From NCBI RefSeq assembly GCF_012396555.1, contig NZ_JAAXPS010000003.1, positions 186,001-250,000 on the forward strand: 64,000 bases of DNA, in the 5' to 3' direction. This document shows positions 1 to 10,614 of this stretch, one piece after another (position 1 is the stretch's first letter; the number at the start of each line of letters is the position of its first letter). The translations under genes were made by a program, and so were the position numbers. The notes below the pieces were generated by a model. It saw only the letters and a list, made by a program, of their open reading frames with translations, was not told the origin of the DNA and did not search any database. This stretch comes from Facklamia miroungae (GTDB lineage Bacteria; Bacillota; Bacilli; Lactobacillales; Aerococcaceae).

Positions 1-2
1 GA

Positions 3-1127
3 GCCCGTATTTATACTGAAACCGAAGTCACTGAGATCGATTTCAAGAGTAAAAAGGTTTACGCACAGAAAAAAGATGGAGAAAAAATTGAGGAAAGCTA
101 TGATAAATTGATTTTAGCTACAGGATCCTTACCGATCTCTCCCAAATTCCCAGGTTATGATTTAGAAGGCTTACACTTTTTAAAACTGTTCCAAGAAGGT
201 CAGATCGTCGATAAAGCCTTATCCGATGAATCTGCTAAAAATGTTTGTGTGATTGGCGCAGGTTACATTGGGGTGGAAATTGCAGAAGCGGCTAAAAGAC
301 GTGGTAAAAATGTCCGTATTTTCGATGCGGAAGCGACTTCATTAGCTAGCTATTATGATCCAGAGTTTGCTAAAATGATGGACCGTAATTTAGAAGATCA
401 TGGTATAAAAACCCATTTTGGCGAATTAGTTCAAGAGTACATTGGCGAAAATGGTAAAGTTAAAGCTGTGAAAACTGATAACGGTACCTATGATGCAGAC
501 GTTGTCATTAATTCAATTGGTTTTCGAGCTAATACAGATTTAGGAAAAGACCATTTGGAATTATTTAATGGAGGTGCTTATCTAGTTGATCGTCATTTTA
601 AGACTTCAGATGAAGATGTTTATGCTATAGGAGATTGTGCAAGTAATTATTCGAATGCTATTAAGGATACAACCTATATTGCTTTAGCGTCCAATGCTGT
701 GAGGTCAGGAATCGTAGCTGCTCATAATCTTGCGGGAACTGAGTTGGAAGGCGCAGGTGTACAAGGCTCAAACGGGATCAATATCTTTAACTTAAAATTG
801 GTATCAACCGGTTTAACTTTAAAGGCCGCTGAAAAAGCTGGAATTGAAGTTGATTATGTTGAACACGAAGATACACAGTTTCCTGGCTTTATGCCCGAAA
901 ATTACCAAGTGAAATTAAGGATTGTTTTTGAAAAGTCAAGTCGACGCATCGTAGGAGCCCAATTGGCCTCCGATTATGACGTCTCACTACTCATCCATAT
1001 GTTCTCCTTGGCAATTCAAGAAGAGGTTACTATAGATAAATTAGCGCTTTTGGACACCTTCTTCTTGCCTCACTTTAATCAACCATATAATTACATTACA
1101 GTGGCCGCTTTAAAAGCTAAAAAATAA
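3..1127 (+). CDS. nox: NADH oxidase, 3' part (left end cut by the window)
   Basis: FAD-dependent enzyme of the H2O-forming NADH oxidase / CoA-disulfide reductase group, which regenerates NAD+ using oxygen. The reading frame is open to the left edge, so the first roughly 75 residues, with the FAD-binding GxGxxG and the redox-active cysteine, lie outside. Visible are the ATGS segment, the NADH-binding GAGYIGVEIAEA motif, the second FAD motif YAIGDCA, and the C-terminal dimerisation domain with HMFSLAIQE and FFLPHFNQPYNYI. The resemblance to streptococcal and enterococcal Nox is strong along the whole visible part. Water-forming versus CoA-disulfide reductase activity cannot be decided without the N-terminus. 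A terminator follows. Confidence 0.9.
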   Translation, partial: ARIYTETEVTEIDFKSKKVYAQKKDGEKIEESYDKLILATGSLPISPKFPGYDLEGLHFLKLFQEGQIVDKALSDESAKNVCVIGAGYIGVEIAEAAKRRGKNVRIFDAEATSLASYYDPEFAKMMDRNLEDHGIKTHFGELVQEYIGENGKVKAVKTDNGTYDADVVINSIGFRANTDLGKDHLELFNGGAYLVDRHFKTSDEDVYAIGDCASNYSNAIKDTTYIALASNAVRSGIVAAHNLAGTELEGAGVQGSNGINIFNLKLVSTGLTLKAAEKAGIEVDYVEHEDTQFPGFMPENYQVKLRIVFEKSSRRIVGAQLASDYDVSLLIHMFSLAIQEEVTIDKLALLDTFFLPHFNQPYNYITVAALKAKK

Positions 1128-1212
1128 TATAGGTCGACCGTATTAAAGGTTATTCAATAAGGTAGTCAATGTGACTAGGCTTGAGAAGTTAGAAATTAAT
1201 CTCACTTTCAAA

Positions 1213-1248
1213 GGTCTATCAAAGTCGCATAGACCACCTTATTTTTTT
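1213..1248 (+). terminator. Terminator after nox
   Basis: A 7-bp stem GGTCTAT/ATAGACC (1213-1219 with 1229-1235) with a 9-nt loop is followed within 4 nt by a T-rich run. It separates nox from the ribosomal operon promoter. Confidence 0.7.
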
Positions 1249-1279
1249 ATAAAAACTCTGATTATTCTTCAAATATTGC

Positions 1280-1308
1280 TTGCATTAGCAAAATATCTTC
1301 GGTATAAT
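1280..1308 (+). promoter_or_regulatory. Promoter of the S10-spc-alpha operon
   Basis: A -35 box TTGCAT (1280-1285) and a perfect -10 box TATAAT (1303-1308) are separated by exactly 17 bp. Transcription would start near 1315, about 170 nt before rpsJ. Confidence 0.85.
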
Positions 1309-1314
1309 ATCGGT

Positions 1315-1487
1315 TGTGTCAATTGGAGGGCTGCGCCCAAAAATCGACATAAACCCTTGATGAGAGGGAGAAATGCAGTGAAACGAGAGGTTGTGACACG
1401 CTAGGCCGAGTTGCCAAGGTCGAGTGTGTTAGAAATTCTTGTGGAGCAAGTCACATATTTTATATTGACGAAGGAGGAAAATAAAAA
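1315..1487 (+). promoter_or_regulatory. Structured 5' leader of the S10 operon
   Basis: The noncoding stretch 1128-1487 holds the nox terminator, the promoter and this leader of about 170 nt. Hairpins visible in the leader are GGGC/GCCC (1328-1338), CCCT/AGGG (1354-1368) and CTTG/CAAG (1438-1450). A long-range pair GTGTCA (1316-1321) with TGACAC (1394-1399) competes with TGTGAC (1392-1397) with GTCACA (1450-1455), so two folds are mutually exclusive. The rpsJ ribosome site AAGGAGG lies at 1471-1477. In E. coli the S10 leader is regulated by L4, but this sequence does not obviously share that structure. The function is inferred from position and fold only. Confidence 0.55.
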
Positions 1488-1796
1488 ATGGCAAATCAAA
1501 AAATTCGTATTCGCTTAAAGGCTTATGAGCACCGTGCTTTAGATGTCTCTGCAGCGAAAATTGTTGAATCTGCTCAAAGGACAGGGGCTAAGACATCAGG
1601 TCCAATCCCTTTACCAACTGATCGTACAGTCTATACTGTTATTCGTGCAACGCACAAATATAAAGACTCTCGTGAGCAGTTTGAAATGCGTACACACAAA
1701 CGTTTGATCGATATTGTTAATCCTACAGCCAAAACCGTAGATGCATTAATGAAATTAGACTTACCAAGTGGTGTGGACGTAGAAATTAAATTATAA
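1488..1796 (+). CDS. rpsJ: Small ribosomal subunit protein uS10
   Basis: First gene of the operon; 102 residues, the usual length. It begins [16 protein letters not shown] and carries the family segment [12 protein letters not shown] near residues 34-45, where the long loop reaches into the 30S head. S10 also serves in NusB-S10 transcription antitermination. AAGGAGG lies 10 nt before the ATG. It is preceded by the long structured leader and followed after 25 nt by rplC. Confidence 0.98.
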   Translation: MANQKIRIRLKAYEHRALDVSAAKIVESAQRTGAKTSGPIPLPTDRTVYTVIRATHKYKDSREQFEMRTHKRLIDIVNPTAKTVDALMKLDLPSGVDVEIKL

Positions 1797-1821
1797 AAAA
1801 TAAAATAATGGAGGTGTACTC

Positions 1822-2457
1822 ATGACCAAAGGAATCTTAGGAACAAAAGTCGGAATGACTCAATACTTTACAGAAAATGGAGAATTAATCCCAGTTACTG
1901 TTATTCAAGCTCCTGCTAACGTTGTTTTACAAATTAAAACAGTCGAAACAGATGGCTATGAAGCAGTTCAAGTGGGATATCAGGATTTGCGTGAAGTGTT
2001 GACCAACAAACCGCACAAGGGTCATGTAGCAAAAGCTAATGCTACTCCTAAGCGCTTCGTTCGCGAATTTCGTGATGTTGAGCTAGGAGAATATGAAGTA
2101 GGGCAAGAAATCACAGTTGAAACATTCGCAGTGGGTGACATCGTCGATGTGACGGGTACATCAAAAGGTAAAGGTTTCCAAGGAGCAATTAAGCGTCACG
2201 GACAATCTCGTGGACCGATGGCTCACGGATCTCGTTACCACCGTCGCCCTGGATCTATGGGTATGGCATCAGATGCTTCGAAAGTCTTTAAAGGTAAGAA
2301 ATTACCTGGACAGACAGGTGGCGAGCGTATTACCATTCAAAACTTGGAAATTGTATCAGTAGATACTGAGAACAATGTGATCCTTATTAAAGGAAATGTT
2401 CCAGGAGCTAAAAAATCACTCGTTGAAATTAAACAAGCAATTAAAACAGTTAAATAA
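1822..2457 (+). CDS. rplC: Large ribosomal subunit protein uL3
   Basis: 211 residues, starting [16 protein letters not shown] as in other Firmicutes L3. The central extension that reaches toward the peptidyl-transferase centre is present ([25 protein letters not shown]). L3 binds the 3' end region of 23S rRNA and starts 50S assembly. GGAGGTG precedes the ATG. It lies between rpsJ and rplD with 25-nt gaps on both sides. Confidence 0.98.
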   Translation: MTKGILGTKVGMTQYFTENGELIPVTVIQAPANVVLQIKTVETDGYEAVQVGYQDLREVLTNKPHKGHVAKANATPKRFVREFRDVELGEYEVGQEITVETFAVGDIVDVTGTSKGKGFQGAIKRHGQSRGPMAHGSRYHRRPGSMGMASDASKVFKGKKLPGQTGGERITIQNLEIVSVDTENNVILIKGNVPGAKKSLVEIKQAIKTVK

Positions 2458-2482
2458 TATCTAAGAGGGGAGGAACGAGCAA

Positions 2483-3106
2483 ATGCCAAAAGTTACATTA
2501 TTTAAACAAGATGGAACACAAGCAGGAGAAGTTGAATTAAATGAAGCGATCTTCGGAATTGAACCTAATGAAGCGGTTGTTTTTGAAGCGGTCGTTATGC
2601 AAAGAGCTTCACTACGCCAAGGGACTCATGCGGTTAAAAACCGTTCAGCCGTAAGTGGTGGGGGACGTAAGCCGTGGAGACAAAAAGGAACAGGACGTGC
2701 ACGTCAAGGTTCTACAAGATCACCTCAATGGGTAGGCGGTGGAGTAGTCTTTGGGCCAACACCTCGTTCATATAGTTATAAATTACCTAAAAAAATGCGT
2801 CGTCTAGCTTTACATTCTGTATTATCTCAAAAAGTACTTGATGAGAAAATGACAGTTGTTGAAGAACTAGTATTTGATGCACCTAAGTCAAAAGAATTCA
2901 AAAATGTTTTAAATAACTTAAATGTTGATAGTAAAACATTGTTAATTTTAGAAGGCGCAAACGAAACAGCATACTTATCAGCACGTAACATTCCTAATGT
3001 GAAAGTGATTGATGATTTAAATGTAAATGTTTTAGATGTAATTGATGCGGATCGTGTGTTAATTACTCAAGCTGCGCTTTCAACAGTAGAGGAGGCTTTA
3101 GCATAA
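2483..3106 (+). CDS. rplD: Large ribosomal subunit protein uL4
   Basis: 207 residues. The basic, glycine-rich loop that lines the exit tunnel is visible around residues 45-80 ([19 protein letters not shown]). In E. coli L4 also represses its own operon through the S10 leader; whether the leader here responds to L4 cannot be told from sequence. Its stop codon shares one base with the rplW start (taATG), implying translational coupling. Confidence 0.98.
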   Translation: MPKVTLFKQDGTQAGEVELNEAIFGIEPNEAVVFEAVVMQRASLRQGTHAVKNRSAVSGGGRKPWRQKGTGRARQGSTRSPQWVGGGVVFGPTPRSYSYKLPKKMRRLALHSVLSQKVLDEKMTVVEELVFDAPKSKEFKNVLNNLNVDSKTLLILEGANETAYLSARNIPNVKVIDDLNVNVLDVIDADRVLITQAALSTVEEALA

Positions 3107-3402
3107 TGCAATTATCAGAAGTTCTATTACGTCCAGTAATTACCGAGCAATCAATGCTAGCCATTGATGACAACAAATACACTTTCGAAGTTGACCGTCG
3201 TGCTAATAAGACTCATATCAAACAAGCTGTTGAAGCAATGTTTGAAGGTGTTAAGGTTGCGAAAGTTAACACAATCAATGTAGATGGCAAAGCTAAAAGA
3301 ATGGGACGTTATCAAGGTTTCACACGTAAGTACAAAAAAGCAGTGGTTACCTTAACAGAAGATTCAAACCGGATCGAATTATTTGGCGAAGACGCTGAAT
3401 AA
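3106..3402 (+). CDS. rplW: Large ribosomal subunit protein uL23
   Basis: 98 residues, standard bacterial length. It begins [16 protein letters not shown] and contains the typical [11 protein letters not shown] and [12 protein letters not shown] segments. L23 lies at the tunnel exit and is the docking site for trigger factor and SRP. The start overlaps the end of rplD by one base, with GAGGAGG about 8 nt upstream inside rplD. Confidence 0.98.
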   Translation: MQLSEVLLRPVITEQSMLAIDDNKYTFEVDRRANKTHIKQAVEAMFEGVKVAKVNTINVDGKAKRMGRYQGFTRKYKKAVVTLTEDSNRIELFGEDAE

Positions 3403-3435
3403 TTCTCGAAAATATTAAAATAGGAGGGTAACGCA

Positions 3436-4266
3436 GTGGCAATTAAACATTATAAAGCGACGACAAATGGACGTCGTAACATGACTGGATATGATTTTTC
3501 AGAAATCACAACACAGATACCTGAAAAAACCTTGTTAGAGTCACAAAAACAACGCGCAGGTCGTAATGGCCAAGGTAAAATCACCGTGCGTCATAAAGGC
3601 GGCGGAAATAAACGGGCATACCGTGTCATTGATTTCAAACGTAATAAAGATGGAGTGGTTGGAACAATCGCAACCATTGAATACGATCCAAACCGTACAG
3701 CAAATATCGCTCTTGTCCACTATGAAGACGGTGTGAAGACATACATTTTAGCTCCAAAGGGTCTTAAAGTTGGTCAAAAGATTGAATCTGGCGATAATGC
3801 TGATATTCAAGTGGGTAATGCTTTATCGTTAGCAAATATCCCAGTTGGTACTGTTATCCACAATATCGAATTGAAACCTGGTAAGGGTGGACAATTAATT
3901 CGTTCTGCTGGAACAAGTGCTCAAGTTTTGGGTCATGAAGGTAAGTACACTTTAGTTCGTTTGAACTCAGGTGAAGTACGTATGATCTTATCTACTTGCC
4001 GCGCAACAATTGGAACAGTAGGTAACGAACAGCATGAACTTATTAACTTTGGTAAAGCAGGCCGTTCACGTTGGTTATCTAAACGACCAACTGTTCGTGG
4101 ATCTGTAATGAACCCTAATGATCACCCACACGGTGGTGGTGAAGGTCGCGCTCCAATCGGTCGTCCATCTCCAATGACACCATGGGGTAAAAAAGCTATG
4201 GGTGTTAAAACTCGTAATGTTAAGAAAAAATCAAGCAAGTTAATTATTCGTGGTCGTAAGAAATAA
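3436..4266 (+). CDS. rplB: Large ribosomal subunit protein uL2
   Basis: 276 residues, beginning with GTG after GGAGGG. It contains the RNA-binding core and the conserved C-terminal loop [18 protein letters not shown], whose histidine lies near the peptidyl-transferase centre. It ends with the basic tail [19 protein letters not shown]. Length and motifs are normal for the family. Confidence 0.98.
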   Translation: MAIKHYKATTNGRRNMTGYDFSEITTQIPEKTLLESQKQRAGRNGQGKITVRHKGGGNKRAYRVIDFKRNKDGVVGTIATIEYDPNRTANIALVHYEDGVKTYILAPKGLKVGQKIESGDNADIQVGNALSLANIPVGTVIHNIELKPGKGGQLIRSAGTSAQVLGHEGKYTLVRLNSGEVRMILSTCRATIGTVGNEQHELINFGKAGRSRWLSKRPTVRGSVMNPNDHPHGGGEGRAPIGRPSPMTPWGKKAMGVKTRNVKKKSSKLIIRGRKK

Positions 4267-4297
4267 TAACCAATAAATTCTGAAGGGAGGCTACATT

Positions 4298-4579
4298 GTG
4301 ACTCGTAGTTTGAAAAAAGGACCTTTTATTGATGAACATTTAATGAAAAAGGTAGAGGCTCAACAAGATGCCCAGAAAAAACAAGTGATTAAAACATGGT
4401 CTCGTCGTTCAACAATTTTCCCTAATTTTATTGGGATGACAATTGCTGTATATGATGGACGGAAACATGTGCCTGTATTTATCCAAGAAGACATGGTAGG
4501 TCATAAGCTAGGAGAGTTTGTTCCTACACGTACTTATAGAGGCCACGTTGATCAAGATAAGAAAACTAAGAAACGCTAA
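4298..4579 (+). CDS. rpsS: Small ribosomal subunit protein uS19
   Basis: 93 residues with a GTG start after GAAGGGAGG. It opens with [14 protein letters not shown] and carries the signature [16 protein letters not shown], which binds 16S rRNA in the 30S head with S13. It ends with the basic tail KKTKKR. Confidence 0.98.
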   Translation: MTRSLKKGPFIDEHLMKKVEAQQDAQKKQVIKTWSRRSTIFPNFIGMTIAVYDGRKHVPVFIQEDMVGHKLGEFVPTRTYRGHVDQDKKTKKR

Positions 4580-4597
4580 TAAGAGGAGGTATTTAAG

Positions 4598-4954
4598 ATG
4601 TCTGAACAAACTACATCTGCAAAAGCAATGGCAAAAACAGTTCGTATTGCTCCTCGTAAAGCTCGCTTAGTAATGGATCTTATCAGGGGCAAGCAAGTTG
4701 GAGAAGCAATGGCTATTTTGAAATTCACTCCAAAAGCTGGTTCGCCAATTATTGAAAAAGTATTAAAGTCAGCAATTGCAAATGCTGAGCATAACTATGA
4801 TTTAGACTTAGAAACACTGTATGTTAGTGAAGCATACGTAAACGAAGGACCGACAATGAAACGTTTCCGTCCTCGAGCTAAAGGATCAGCTTCACCGATC
4901 TTAAAACGTACTAGCCACATCACAATTGTGGTATCAGAAAAAGAGGAGGCTTAA
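4598..4954 (+). CDS. rplV: Large ribosomal subunit protein uL22
   Basis: 118 residues. [16 protein letters not shown] near the N-terminus and the C-terminal beta-hairpin that lines the exit tunnel ([26 protein letters not shown]) are both intact. I see no deletion in this macrolide-relevant loop. Only 3 nt separate it from rpsC. Confidence 0.98.
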   Translation: MSEQTTSAKAMAKTVRIAPRKARLVMDLIRGKQVGEAMAILKFTPKAGSPIIEKVLKSAIANAEHNYDLDLETLYVSEAYVNEGPTMKRFRPRAKGSASPILKRTSHITIVVSEKEEA

Positions 4955-4957
4955 TTA

Positions 4958-5617
4958 ATGGGTCAAAAAGTACATCCGATTGGAATGCGAGTTGGCATCA
5001 TCCGCGATTGGGATACTAAATGGTACGCAGATAAACAATATGCAGACTATTTACACGAAGACATTAAAATTCGTGAGTATCTCTACAAAAAATTAGCTGA
5101 TGCCTCCGTATCTGTAATTCAAATTGAACGTGCAGCAAACCGTGTAGTTGTTTCTGTTAACACTGCCAAGCCTGGTATGGTTATTGGTAAAGGTGGATCA
5201 GAAGTTGACGTATTGCGTGCGGAACTAAATAAAATAACAGGTAAGCAAGTTCAACTTAATATCGTTGAAATCAAAGAACCTGCATTAGATGCAAAATTAG
5301 TTGCGGAAGATATTGCGCAACAACTAGAAAACCGTGTGGCATTCCGTCGTGCTCAAAAGCAAGCCATTCAACGAGTGATGCGAGCTGGCGCAAAAGGAGT
5401 TAAAACAATGGTTTCTGGCCGTTTAAATGGTGCAGATATGGCAAGAACAGAGCACTATACTGAAGGCACAGTTCCATTACATACTTTGCGTTCTGATATT
5501 GATTATGCTTGGGAAGAAGCAGATACACAATATGGAAAGCTTGGAGTAAAGGTATGGATCTGTCGTGGTGAAATCTTACCAACTAAAAACAACAATTCTC
5601 AGAGAGGAGGAAATTAA
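4958..5617 (+). CDS. rpsC: Small ribosomal subunit protein uS3
   Basis: 219 residues, beginning [15 protein letters not shown]. The KH domain motif [12 protein letters not shown] lies near residues 74-85 and the C-terminal domain includes [22 protein letters not shown]3 forms part of the mRNA entry helicase on the 30S subunit. The ribosome site AAAGAGGAGG lies inside the end of rplV, consistent with coupled translation. Confidence 0.98.
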   Translation: MGQKVHPIGMRVGIIRDWDTKWYADKQYADYLHEDIKIREYLYKKLADASVSVIQIERAANRVVVSVNTAKPGMVIGKGGSEVDVLRAELNKITGKQVQLNIVEIKEPALDAKLVAEDIAQQLENRVAFRRAQKQAIQRVMRAGAKGVKTMVSGRLNGADMARTEHYTEGTVPLHTLRSDIDYAWEEADTQYGKLGVKVWICRGEILPTKNNNSQRGGN

Positions 5618-5619
5618 TC

Positions 5620-6054
5620 ATGTTAGTACCTAAGCGTGTAAAGCACCGTCGTGAATTCCGTGGAAAAATGCGCGGAGAAGCTAAAGGTGGAAAGCAAGTT
5701 GATTTTGGATCATATGGTTTAAGAGCAACAGAAACGGGTTGGATCACCAACCGCCAAATTGAAGCAGCGCGTATCGCAATGACACGTTATATGAAACGTG
5801 GGGGGAAAGTATGGATTAAAATCTTCCCTCATAAATCATATACAAGTAAAGCAATTGGTGTCCGTATGGGTAAAGGTAAAGGAGCACCTGAAGGCTGGGT
5901 AGCACCTACTAAACGCGGAAAAATTATGTTTGAAATTGATGGGGTAAGCGAAGAAGTAGCAAGAGAAGCTTTCCGTTTAGCTTCCCACAAATTACCGATC
6001 AAAACAAAATTTGTAAAACGTGAAGAATATGGTGGTGAATCGAATGAAAATTAA
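5620..6054 (+). CDS. rplP: Large ribosomal subunit protein uL16
   Basis: 144 residues, beginning [19 protein letters not shown]. It contains the family segments [24 protein letters not shown] and [13 protein letters not shown]16 organises the A-site tRNA elbow region of the 50S subunit. It starts 2 nt after rpsC, and its last 11 bases overlap the true start of rpmC. Confidence 0.98.
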   Translation: MLVPKRVKHRREFRGKMRGEAKGGKQVDFGSYGLRATETGWITNRQIEAARIAMTRYMKRGGKVWIKIFPHKSYTSKAIGVRMGKGKGAPEGWVAPTKRGKIMFEIDGVSEEVAREAFRLASHKLPIKTKFVKREEYGGESNEN

Positions 6055-6238
6055 TGAAATAAGAGAATTATCCACTGCTGAAATGGTTGAAAAAGAAAAA
6101 GAATTCAAGCAAGAATTGTTTAACCTTCGATTCCAATTGGCAACAGGACAATTAGAAAACACTGCCCGTTTACGTCAAGTACGTAAATCTATTGCTCGCA
6201 TTAAAACAGTCTTGCGTGAGCAAGAATTGTCTAAGTAA
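6044..6238 (+). CDS. rpmC: Large ribosomal subunit protein uL29
   Basis: 64 residues from the ATG at 6044 ([14 protein letters not shown]), matching the usual L29 start and length. A longer in-frame opening at 6020 would add eight non-family residues and is rejected. It overlaps rplP by 11 nt, with GGTGGTG just upstream serving as the ribosome site. L29 is a helical hairpin at the tunnel exit next to L23. Confidence 0.96.
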   Translation: MKINEIRELSTAEMVEKEKEFKQELFNLRFQLATGQLENTARLRQVRKSIARIKTVLREQELSK

Positions 6239-6263
6239 AAACGACAAAGGAGGCACATATTAA

Positions 6264-6927
<664 letters not shown>

Positions 6928-6953
6928 TTTTAAGAAAAAGGAGGAAACAGTTC

Positions 6954-7259
6954 ATGCGTATTAAAACAGGAGACAAAGTCCTTGTAATTTCAGGTAAAGA
7001 TAAAGGGAAACAAGGTACTGTTATTAAGAGTATACCAAGTGAAGACAAGGTAGTTGTTGAAGGTATTAACATTGCGAAGAAACACCGCAAGCCAAGTCAA
7101 ACACAAACAGGTGGAATTGAAGAATTTCCAGCAGCGATTCACGTATCAAATGTTAAATTAGTGGATCCTGAAACTGGTGAAGCTAGTCGAGTAGGTTACC
7201 GTTTTGAAGATGGCAAAAAAGTTCGTTTTGCAAAAAAATCAGATAAGACTATCAATTAA
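6954..7259 (+). CDS. rplX: Large ribosomal subunit protein uL24
   Basis: 101 residues. The KOW motif is at the N-terminus ([23 protein letters not shown]), followed by the ahelical stretch [18 protein letters not shown]24 starts 50S assembly at domain I of 23S rRNA. AAAGGAGG lies upstream, and rplE follows after 20 nt. Confidence 0.98.
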   Translation: MRIKTGDKVLVISGKDKGKQGTVIKSIPSEDKVVVEGINIAKKHRKPSQTQTGGIEEFPAAIHVSNVKLVDPETGEASRVGYRFEDGKKVRFAKKSDKTIN

Positions 7260-7279
7260 TCAGAAGGGAGGAACTTTAA

Positions 7280-7822
7280 ATGACAAATCGTTTGAAAGAA
7301 AAATATCTTAATGAAGTTGCCCCAAAATTGGTAGAGCAATTTAATTATTCTTCAATTATGGAAGTCCCAAAAGTTGAAAAAATCGTAGTCAACATGGGTG
7401 TGGGTGACGCAACGGGTAACACCAAAAACTTAGAAAAAGCGGTTGATGAATTAACTTTACTATCTGGTCAAAAGCCAATTATTACTAAGGCTAAGAAATC
7501 AATTGCAGGTTTCCGTTTACGTGAAGGAATGCCAATTGGAGCGAAAGTAACTTTGCGTGGAGAAAGAATGTATGATTTTCTTGACAAATTAATTTCTGTC
7601 GCATTACCACGAGTAAGAGACTTCCAAGGAATTTCTAGTCGAGCTTTCGACGGACGTGGGAATTATACTTTAGGAGTTAGAGAGCAGTTGATCTTCCCAG
7701 AAATCAGCTATGATAACGTGGATAAAGTGCGTGGGATGGATATTGTCGTTGTAACTACTGCTAAGACTGACGAAGAATCACATGCCCTTCTAAAAGAATT
7801 AGGCATGCCATTTAAGAAATAA
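7280..7822 (+). CDS. rplE: Large ribosomal subunit protein uL5
   Basis: 180 residues. Typical segments are [41 protein letters not shown] and [21 protein letters not shown]5 binds 5S rRNA in the central protuberance. AAGGGAGG precedes the ATG. Confidence 0.98.
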   Translation: MTNRLKEKYLNEVAPKLVEQFNYSSIMEVPKVEKIVVNMGVGDATGNTKNLEKAVDELTLLSGQKPIITKAKKSIAGFRLREGMPIGAKVTLRGERMYDFLDKLISVALPRVRDFQGISSRAFDGRGNYTLGVREQLIFPEISYDNVDKVRGMDIVVVTTAKTDEESHALLKELGMPFKK

Positions 7823-7839
7823 TAAAGGAGGCATTATCT

Positions 7840-8025
7840 TTGGCTAAAACATCAATGAGAATTAAGAATAAACGCAGTCCAAAGTTTAAGGTTCAAGAGT
7901 ATTCTCGCTGCGAACGTTGTGGACGTCCACATTCAGTATACCGTAAATTCAAGCTTTGCCGTATTTGCTTCCGCGAACTTGCTTATAAAGGACAAATTCC
8001 AGGCGTAAAAAAAGCAAGCTGGTAA
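7840..8025 (+). CDS. rpsN: Small ribosomal subunit protein uS14, zinc-binding form
   Basis: 61 residues, the short zinc-type S14. Four cysteines form the zinc ribbon ([20 protein letters not shown], Cys24, 27, 40 and 43). The start is TTG at 7840: it is the only start codon that fits AAAGGAGG (7824-7831) with 8-nt spacing and gives the family N-terminus [19 protein letters not shown] start in so highly expressed a gene is unusual but not unique. No zinc-free copy is in the window. Confidence 0.96.
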   Translation: MAKTSMRIKNKRSPKFKVQEYSRCERCGRPHSVYRKFKLCRICFRELAYKGQIPGVKKASW

Positions 8026-8059
8026 GAATTATATAATTAATCAAAGGAGGTAAATCCAC

Positions 8060-8458
8060 ATGGCAATGACAGATCCAATTGCAGATTTTCTAACAAGAAT
8101 TCGTAATGCAAATAGTGTAGGACATAAAACCGTATCTGCACCTTCTTCAAATGCTAAAATTGCGATTGCTGAGATCTTAAAAAGAGAAGGTTTCATCAAG
8201 AACTTTGAAATTACTGAAGATAATAAACAGAATGAAATTACGATCTTCTTAAAATACGGTCGTAACCAAGAAAAAGTAATTACTGGTATCAAACGTATTT
8301 CTAAACCAGGTTTACGTATTTATGCCAAATCAGAAGATATTCCTAAAGTATTAAATGGTTTAGGAATTGCAATTATTTCAACATCAAATGGTGTTGTTAC
8401 AGATAAAGAAGCCCGTCAACAAGGTGTTGGTGGCGAAGTATTAGCTTATATTTGGTAA
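8060..8458 (+). CDS. rpsH: Small ribosomal subunit protein uS8
   Basis: 132 residues, beginning [18 protein letters not shown]. It ends with the diagnostic [25 protein letters not shown]. In E. coli S8 binds both 16S helix 21 and the spc mRNA near rplE; I did not see an obvious mimic here. AAAGGAGG precedes the start with a spacing of about 11 nt. Confidence 0.98.
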   Translation: MAMTDPIADFLTRIRNANSVGHKTVSAPSSNAKIAIAEILKREGFIKNFEITEDNKQNEITIFLKYGRNQEKVITGIKRISKPGLRIYAKSEDIPKVLNGLGIAIISTSNGVVTDKEARQQGVGGEVLAYIW

Positions 8459-8488
8459 AAAATATAAAATAAAAGGAGGTGCAGCCCT

Positions 8489-9025
8489 GTGAGTCGTATA
8501 GGAAAAAATCCCGTAACAATTCCAGCTGGCGTAACCGTTTCAATGGATGGTCATACAGTGACTGTCAAAGGACCAAAAGGTGAACTAACTAGAGAACTTA
8601 GTCCAAACATTATTGTAGAAATTAATGAGTCAGAGATTACTTTTACACGCCCAGATGATTCAAAAGAAAACCGTTCACTACACGGAACTACTCGTTCATT
8701 AGTGAATAATATGGTTGTAGGTGTTTCAGAAGGGTTCAAAAAAGAACTTCAACTCATTGGAGTTGGATATCGTGCTCAATTACAAGGCAGTAAATTAGTT
8801 CTTAACGTTGGCTTGTCACATCCTGTCGAATTTGAAGCTACTGAAGGTGTTTCTTTTGAAGTTCCTTCAAATACACAGATTATTGTGAACGGTTATAGCA
8901 AAGAAAAAGTCGGCGAATTAGCTGCTAATATTCGTGGCGTACGACCACCTGAGCCATATAAAGGCAAAGGTATCCGCTATGTTGATGAGTATGTTATTCG
9001 TAAAGAAGGTAAAACTGGTAAATAA
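8489..9025 (+). CDS. rplF: Large ribosomal subunit protein uL6
   Basis: 178 residues with a GTG start after AAAGGAGG. It begins [16 protein letters not shown]; the second domain ends with the family signature [21 protein letters not shown]6 lies near the sarcin-ricin loop and the factor-binding site. Confidence 0.98.
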   Translation: MSRIGKNPVTIPAGVTVSMDGHTVTVKGPKGELTRELSPNIIVEINESEITFTRPDDSKENRSLHGTTRSLVNNMVVGVSEGFKKELQLIGVGYRAQLQGSKLVLNVGLSHPVEFEATEGVSFEVPSNTQIIVNGYSKEKVGELAANIRGVRPPEPYKGKGIRYVDEYVIRKEGKTGK

Positions 9026-9070
9026 TCAAATTATTTATCAAATCAAAATTAAATTAAAGAGGTGACCATT

Positions 9071-9427
9071 GTGATTACTAAACCAGATAAAAACAAATCG
9101 CGTAAAAAGCGCCATAATCGTATTCGTAATAAGATTTCTGGTACTGCTGAGTGCCCACGCTTAAATGTATTTCGTTCTAATACAAACATCTACGCTCAAT
9201 TAATTGATGACGTAGCGGGTGTGACGCTAGCAAGTGCCTCTAGTAAAGATAAGTCAGTAGCTAAAGCAAGTAAAACTGAACAAGCTTCTGCTGTTGGTAA
9301 ATTGATTGCTGAGCGTGCTGCTGAAAAAGGAATTAAAGCTGTAGTATTTGACCGTGGCGGATATATTTATCACGGACGTGTTAAAGCCCTTGCTGAAGCT
9401 GCACGTGAAAACGGACTCGAATTTTAA
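9071..9427 (+). CDS. rplR: Large ribosomal subunit protein uL18
   Basis: 118 residues from the GTG at 9071 ([15 protein letters not shown]), matching the usual L18 start. A GTG nine bases upstream at 9062 lies inside the ribosome site AAAGAGGTGA and is rejected. The 5S rRNA-binding segments [18 protein letters not shown] and [20 protein letters not shown] are present. The 45-nt gap after rplF is slightly longer than most in this operon. Confidence 0.96.
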   Translation: MITKPDKNKSRKKRHNRIRNKISGTAECPRLNVFRSNTNIYAQLIDDVAGVTLASASSKDKSVAKASKTEQASAVGKLIAERAAEKGIKAVVFDRGGYIYHGRVKALAEAARENGLEF

Positions 9428-9447
9428 GAAAAGGAGGAAACCGATCG

Positions 9448-9951
9448 ATGGTTAATAATAAACCAGAAAATATAGGTGAAATTGAAGAACGTGTAGTAGC
9501 GATTAACCGAGTTACAAAAGTTGTAAAAGGTGGACGTCGTTTACGTTTCTCTGCACTAGTTGTTGTTGGAGATAAACAAGGTCACGTAGGCTTTGGAACT
9601 GGTAAAGCTCAAGAAGTTCCTGAAGCAATTCGTAAAGCAATTGAAGATGCTAAGAAAAACTTAGTAAGCGTACCAATGGCAGGAACAACGATCCCTCACG
9701 AAGTTATCGGTGAATTCTGTGGTGGACGCGTGTTGCTAAAACCAGCCCAAGCCGGTTCTGGAGTAGCAGCAGGTGGTCCAGTACGTGCCATTATGGAACT
9801 AGCAGGTGTAGCAGATGTAACTTCTAAATCATTAGGTTCTAATACACCTATTAATATGATTCGTGCGACTGTTGAAGCCTTGAAACAATTAAAAATTGTT
9901 GAAGAAGTGGCTGAATTGCGCGGTAAATCAGTTGAAGAATTATTAGGTTAG
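9448..9951 (+). CDS. rpsE: Small ribosomal subunit protein uS5
   Basis: 167 residues. The double-stranded RNA-binding domain begins [20 protein letters not shown]; the C-terminal part includes [22 protein letters not shown] and [19 protein letters not shown]5 forms the mRNA entry helicase with S3 and S4 and affects decoding fidelity. AAAGGAGG precedes the ATG. Confidence 0.98.
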   Translation: MVNNKPENIGEIEERVVAINRVTKVVKGGRRLRFSALVVVGDKQGHVGFGTGKAQEVPEAIRKAIEDAKKNLVSVPMAGTTIPHEVIGEFCGGRVLLKPAQAGSGVAAGGPVRAIMELAGVADVTSKSLGSNTPINMIRATVEALKQLKIVEEVAELRGKSVEELLG

Positions 9952-9962
9952 GAGGAAAGTCC

Positions 9963-10142
9963 ATGGCAAACTTAGAAATCACTTTAAAACGTAGCCTAAT
10001 TGGTCGTAAAAAGAATCATGTAGCTACTGCCAAAGCTTTAGGGTTAACAAAAACATATAAAACCGTTGTAAAACCTGATAATGAAGCTATTCGTGGAATG
10101 CTCCAAACAATTAGTCACTTAGTAGAAGTAAAAGAAGCTTAA
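9963..10142 (+). CDS. rpmD: Large ribosomal subunit protein uL30
   Basis: A 59-residue protein beginning [19 protein letters not shown], with the family pattern [32 protein letters not shown] overlaps the end of rpsE, 11 nt upstream of the ATG. Position between rpsE and rplO is canonical for the spc operon, which supports the call for this very short gene. Confidence 0.97.
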   Translation: MANLEITLKRSLIGRKKNHVATAKALGLTKTYKTVVKPDNEAIRGMLQTISHLVEVKEA

Positions 10143-10173
10143 ATCTAGTATACTAGTATAAGGAGGTGCCAAT

Positions 10174-10614
10174 ATGAAATTACACACATTAAAACCCGCT
10201 GAAGGTGCACGTAAGGAACGTAACCGTGTCGGTCGTGGACAAGGTTCAGGTAACGGTAAGTTAGCTGGCCGTGGACAAGGTGGACAAGGACAACGTTCAG
10301 GTGGAGGCGTACGCTTAGGATTTGAAGGAGGGCAACAACCTCTATTCAGACGCTTACCAAAACGTGGATTTACCAATATCAATCGTAAAGAGTATGCAAT
10401 TGTTAACCTAGAATCATTGAATATCTTTGAAGAGGGCACAGTTGTTTCACCTGCTTTATTGATTGAAACAGGTGTTATTAAAAAAGAATTATCAGGAGTT
10501 AAAATCTTAGGTGAAGGTAAATTAGAGAAAAAATTGACAGTTCAAGCAAACAAATTCTCTAAAACTGCAGAGGAAGCTATTACTGCAGCTGGCGGATCAA
10601 TCGAGGTGATCTAA
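10174..10614 (+). CDS. rplO: Large ribosomal subunit protein uL15
   Basis: 146 residues. The N-terminal part is the long glycine- and arginine-rich RNA-binding tail ([20 protein letters not shown], about residues 20-40); the folded domain includes [16 protein letters not shown] and ends [26 protein letters not shown] precedes the ATG. The stop codon shares one base with the secY start (taATG). Confidence 0.98.
   Translation: MKLHTLKPAEGARKERNRVGRGQGSGNGKLAGRGQGGQGQRSGGGVRLGFEGGQQPLFRRLPKRGFTNINRKEYAIVNLESLNIFEEGTVVSPALLIETGVIKKELSGVKILGEGKLEKKLTVQANKFSKTAEEAITAAGGSIEVI

Noticed and set aside
1171..1404. Open frame of 77 codons between nox and rpsJ
   Set aside because: It has no ribosome site, runs through the nox terminator and the S10 promoter and into the structured leader, and its product resembles no family I know.
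10119..10439. Minus-strand open frame of 106 codons, Pro/Cys-rich
   Set aside because: It lies antisense to rpmD/rplO; the odd composition comes from the glycine-rich tail of L15 read backward.
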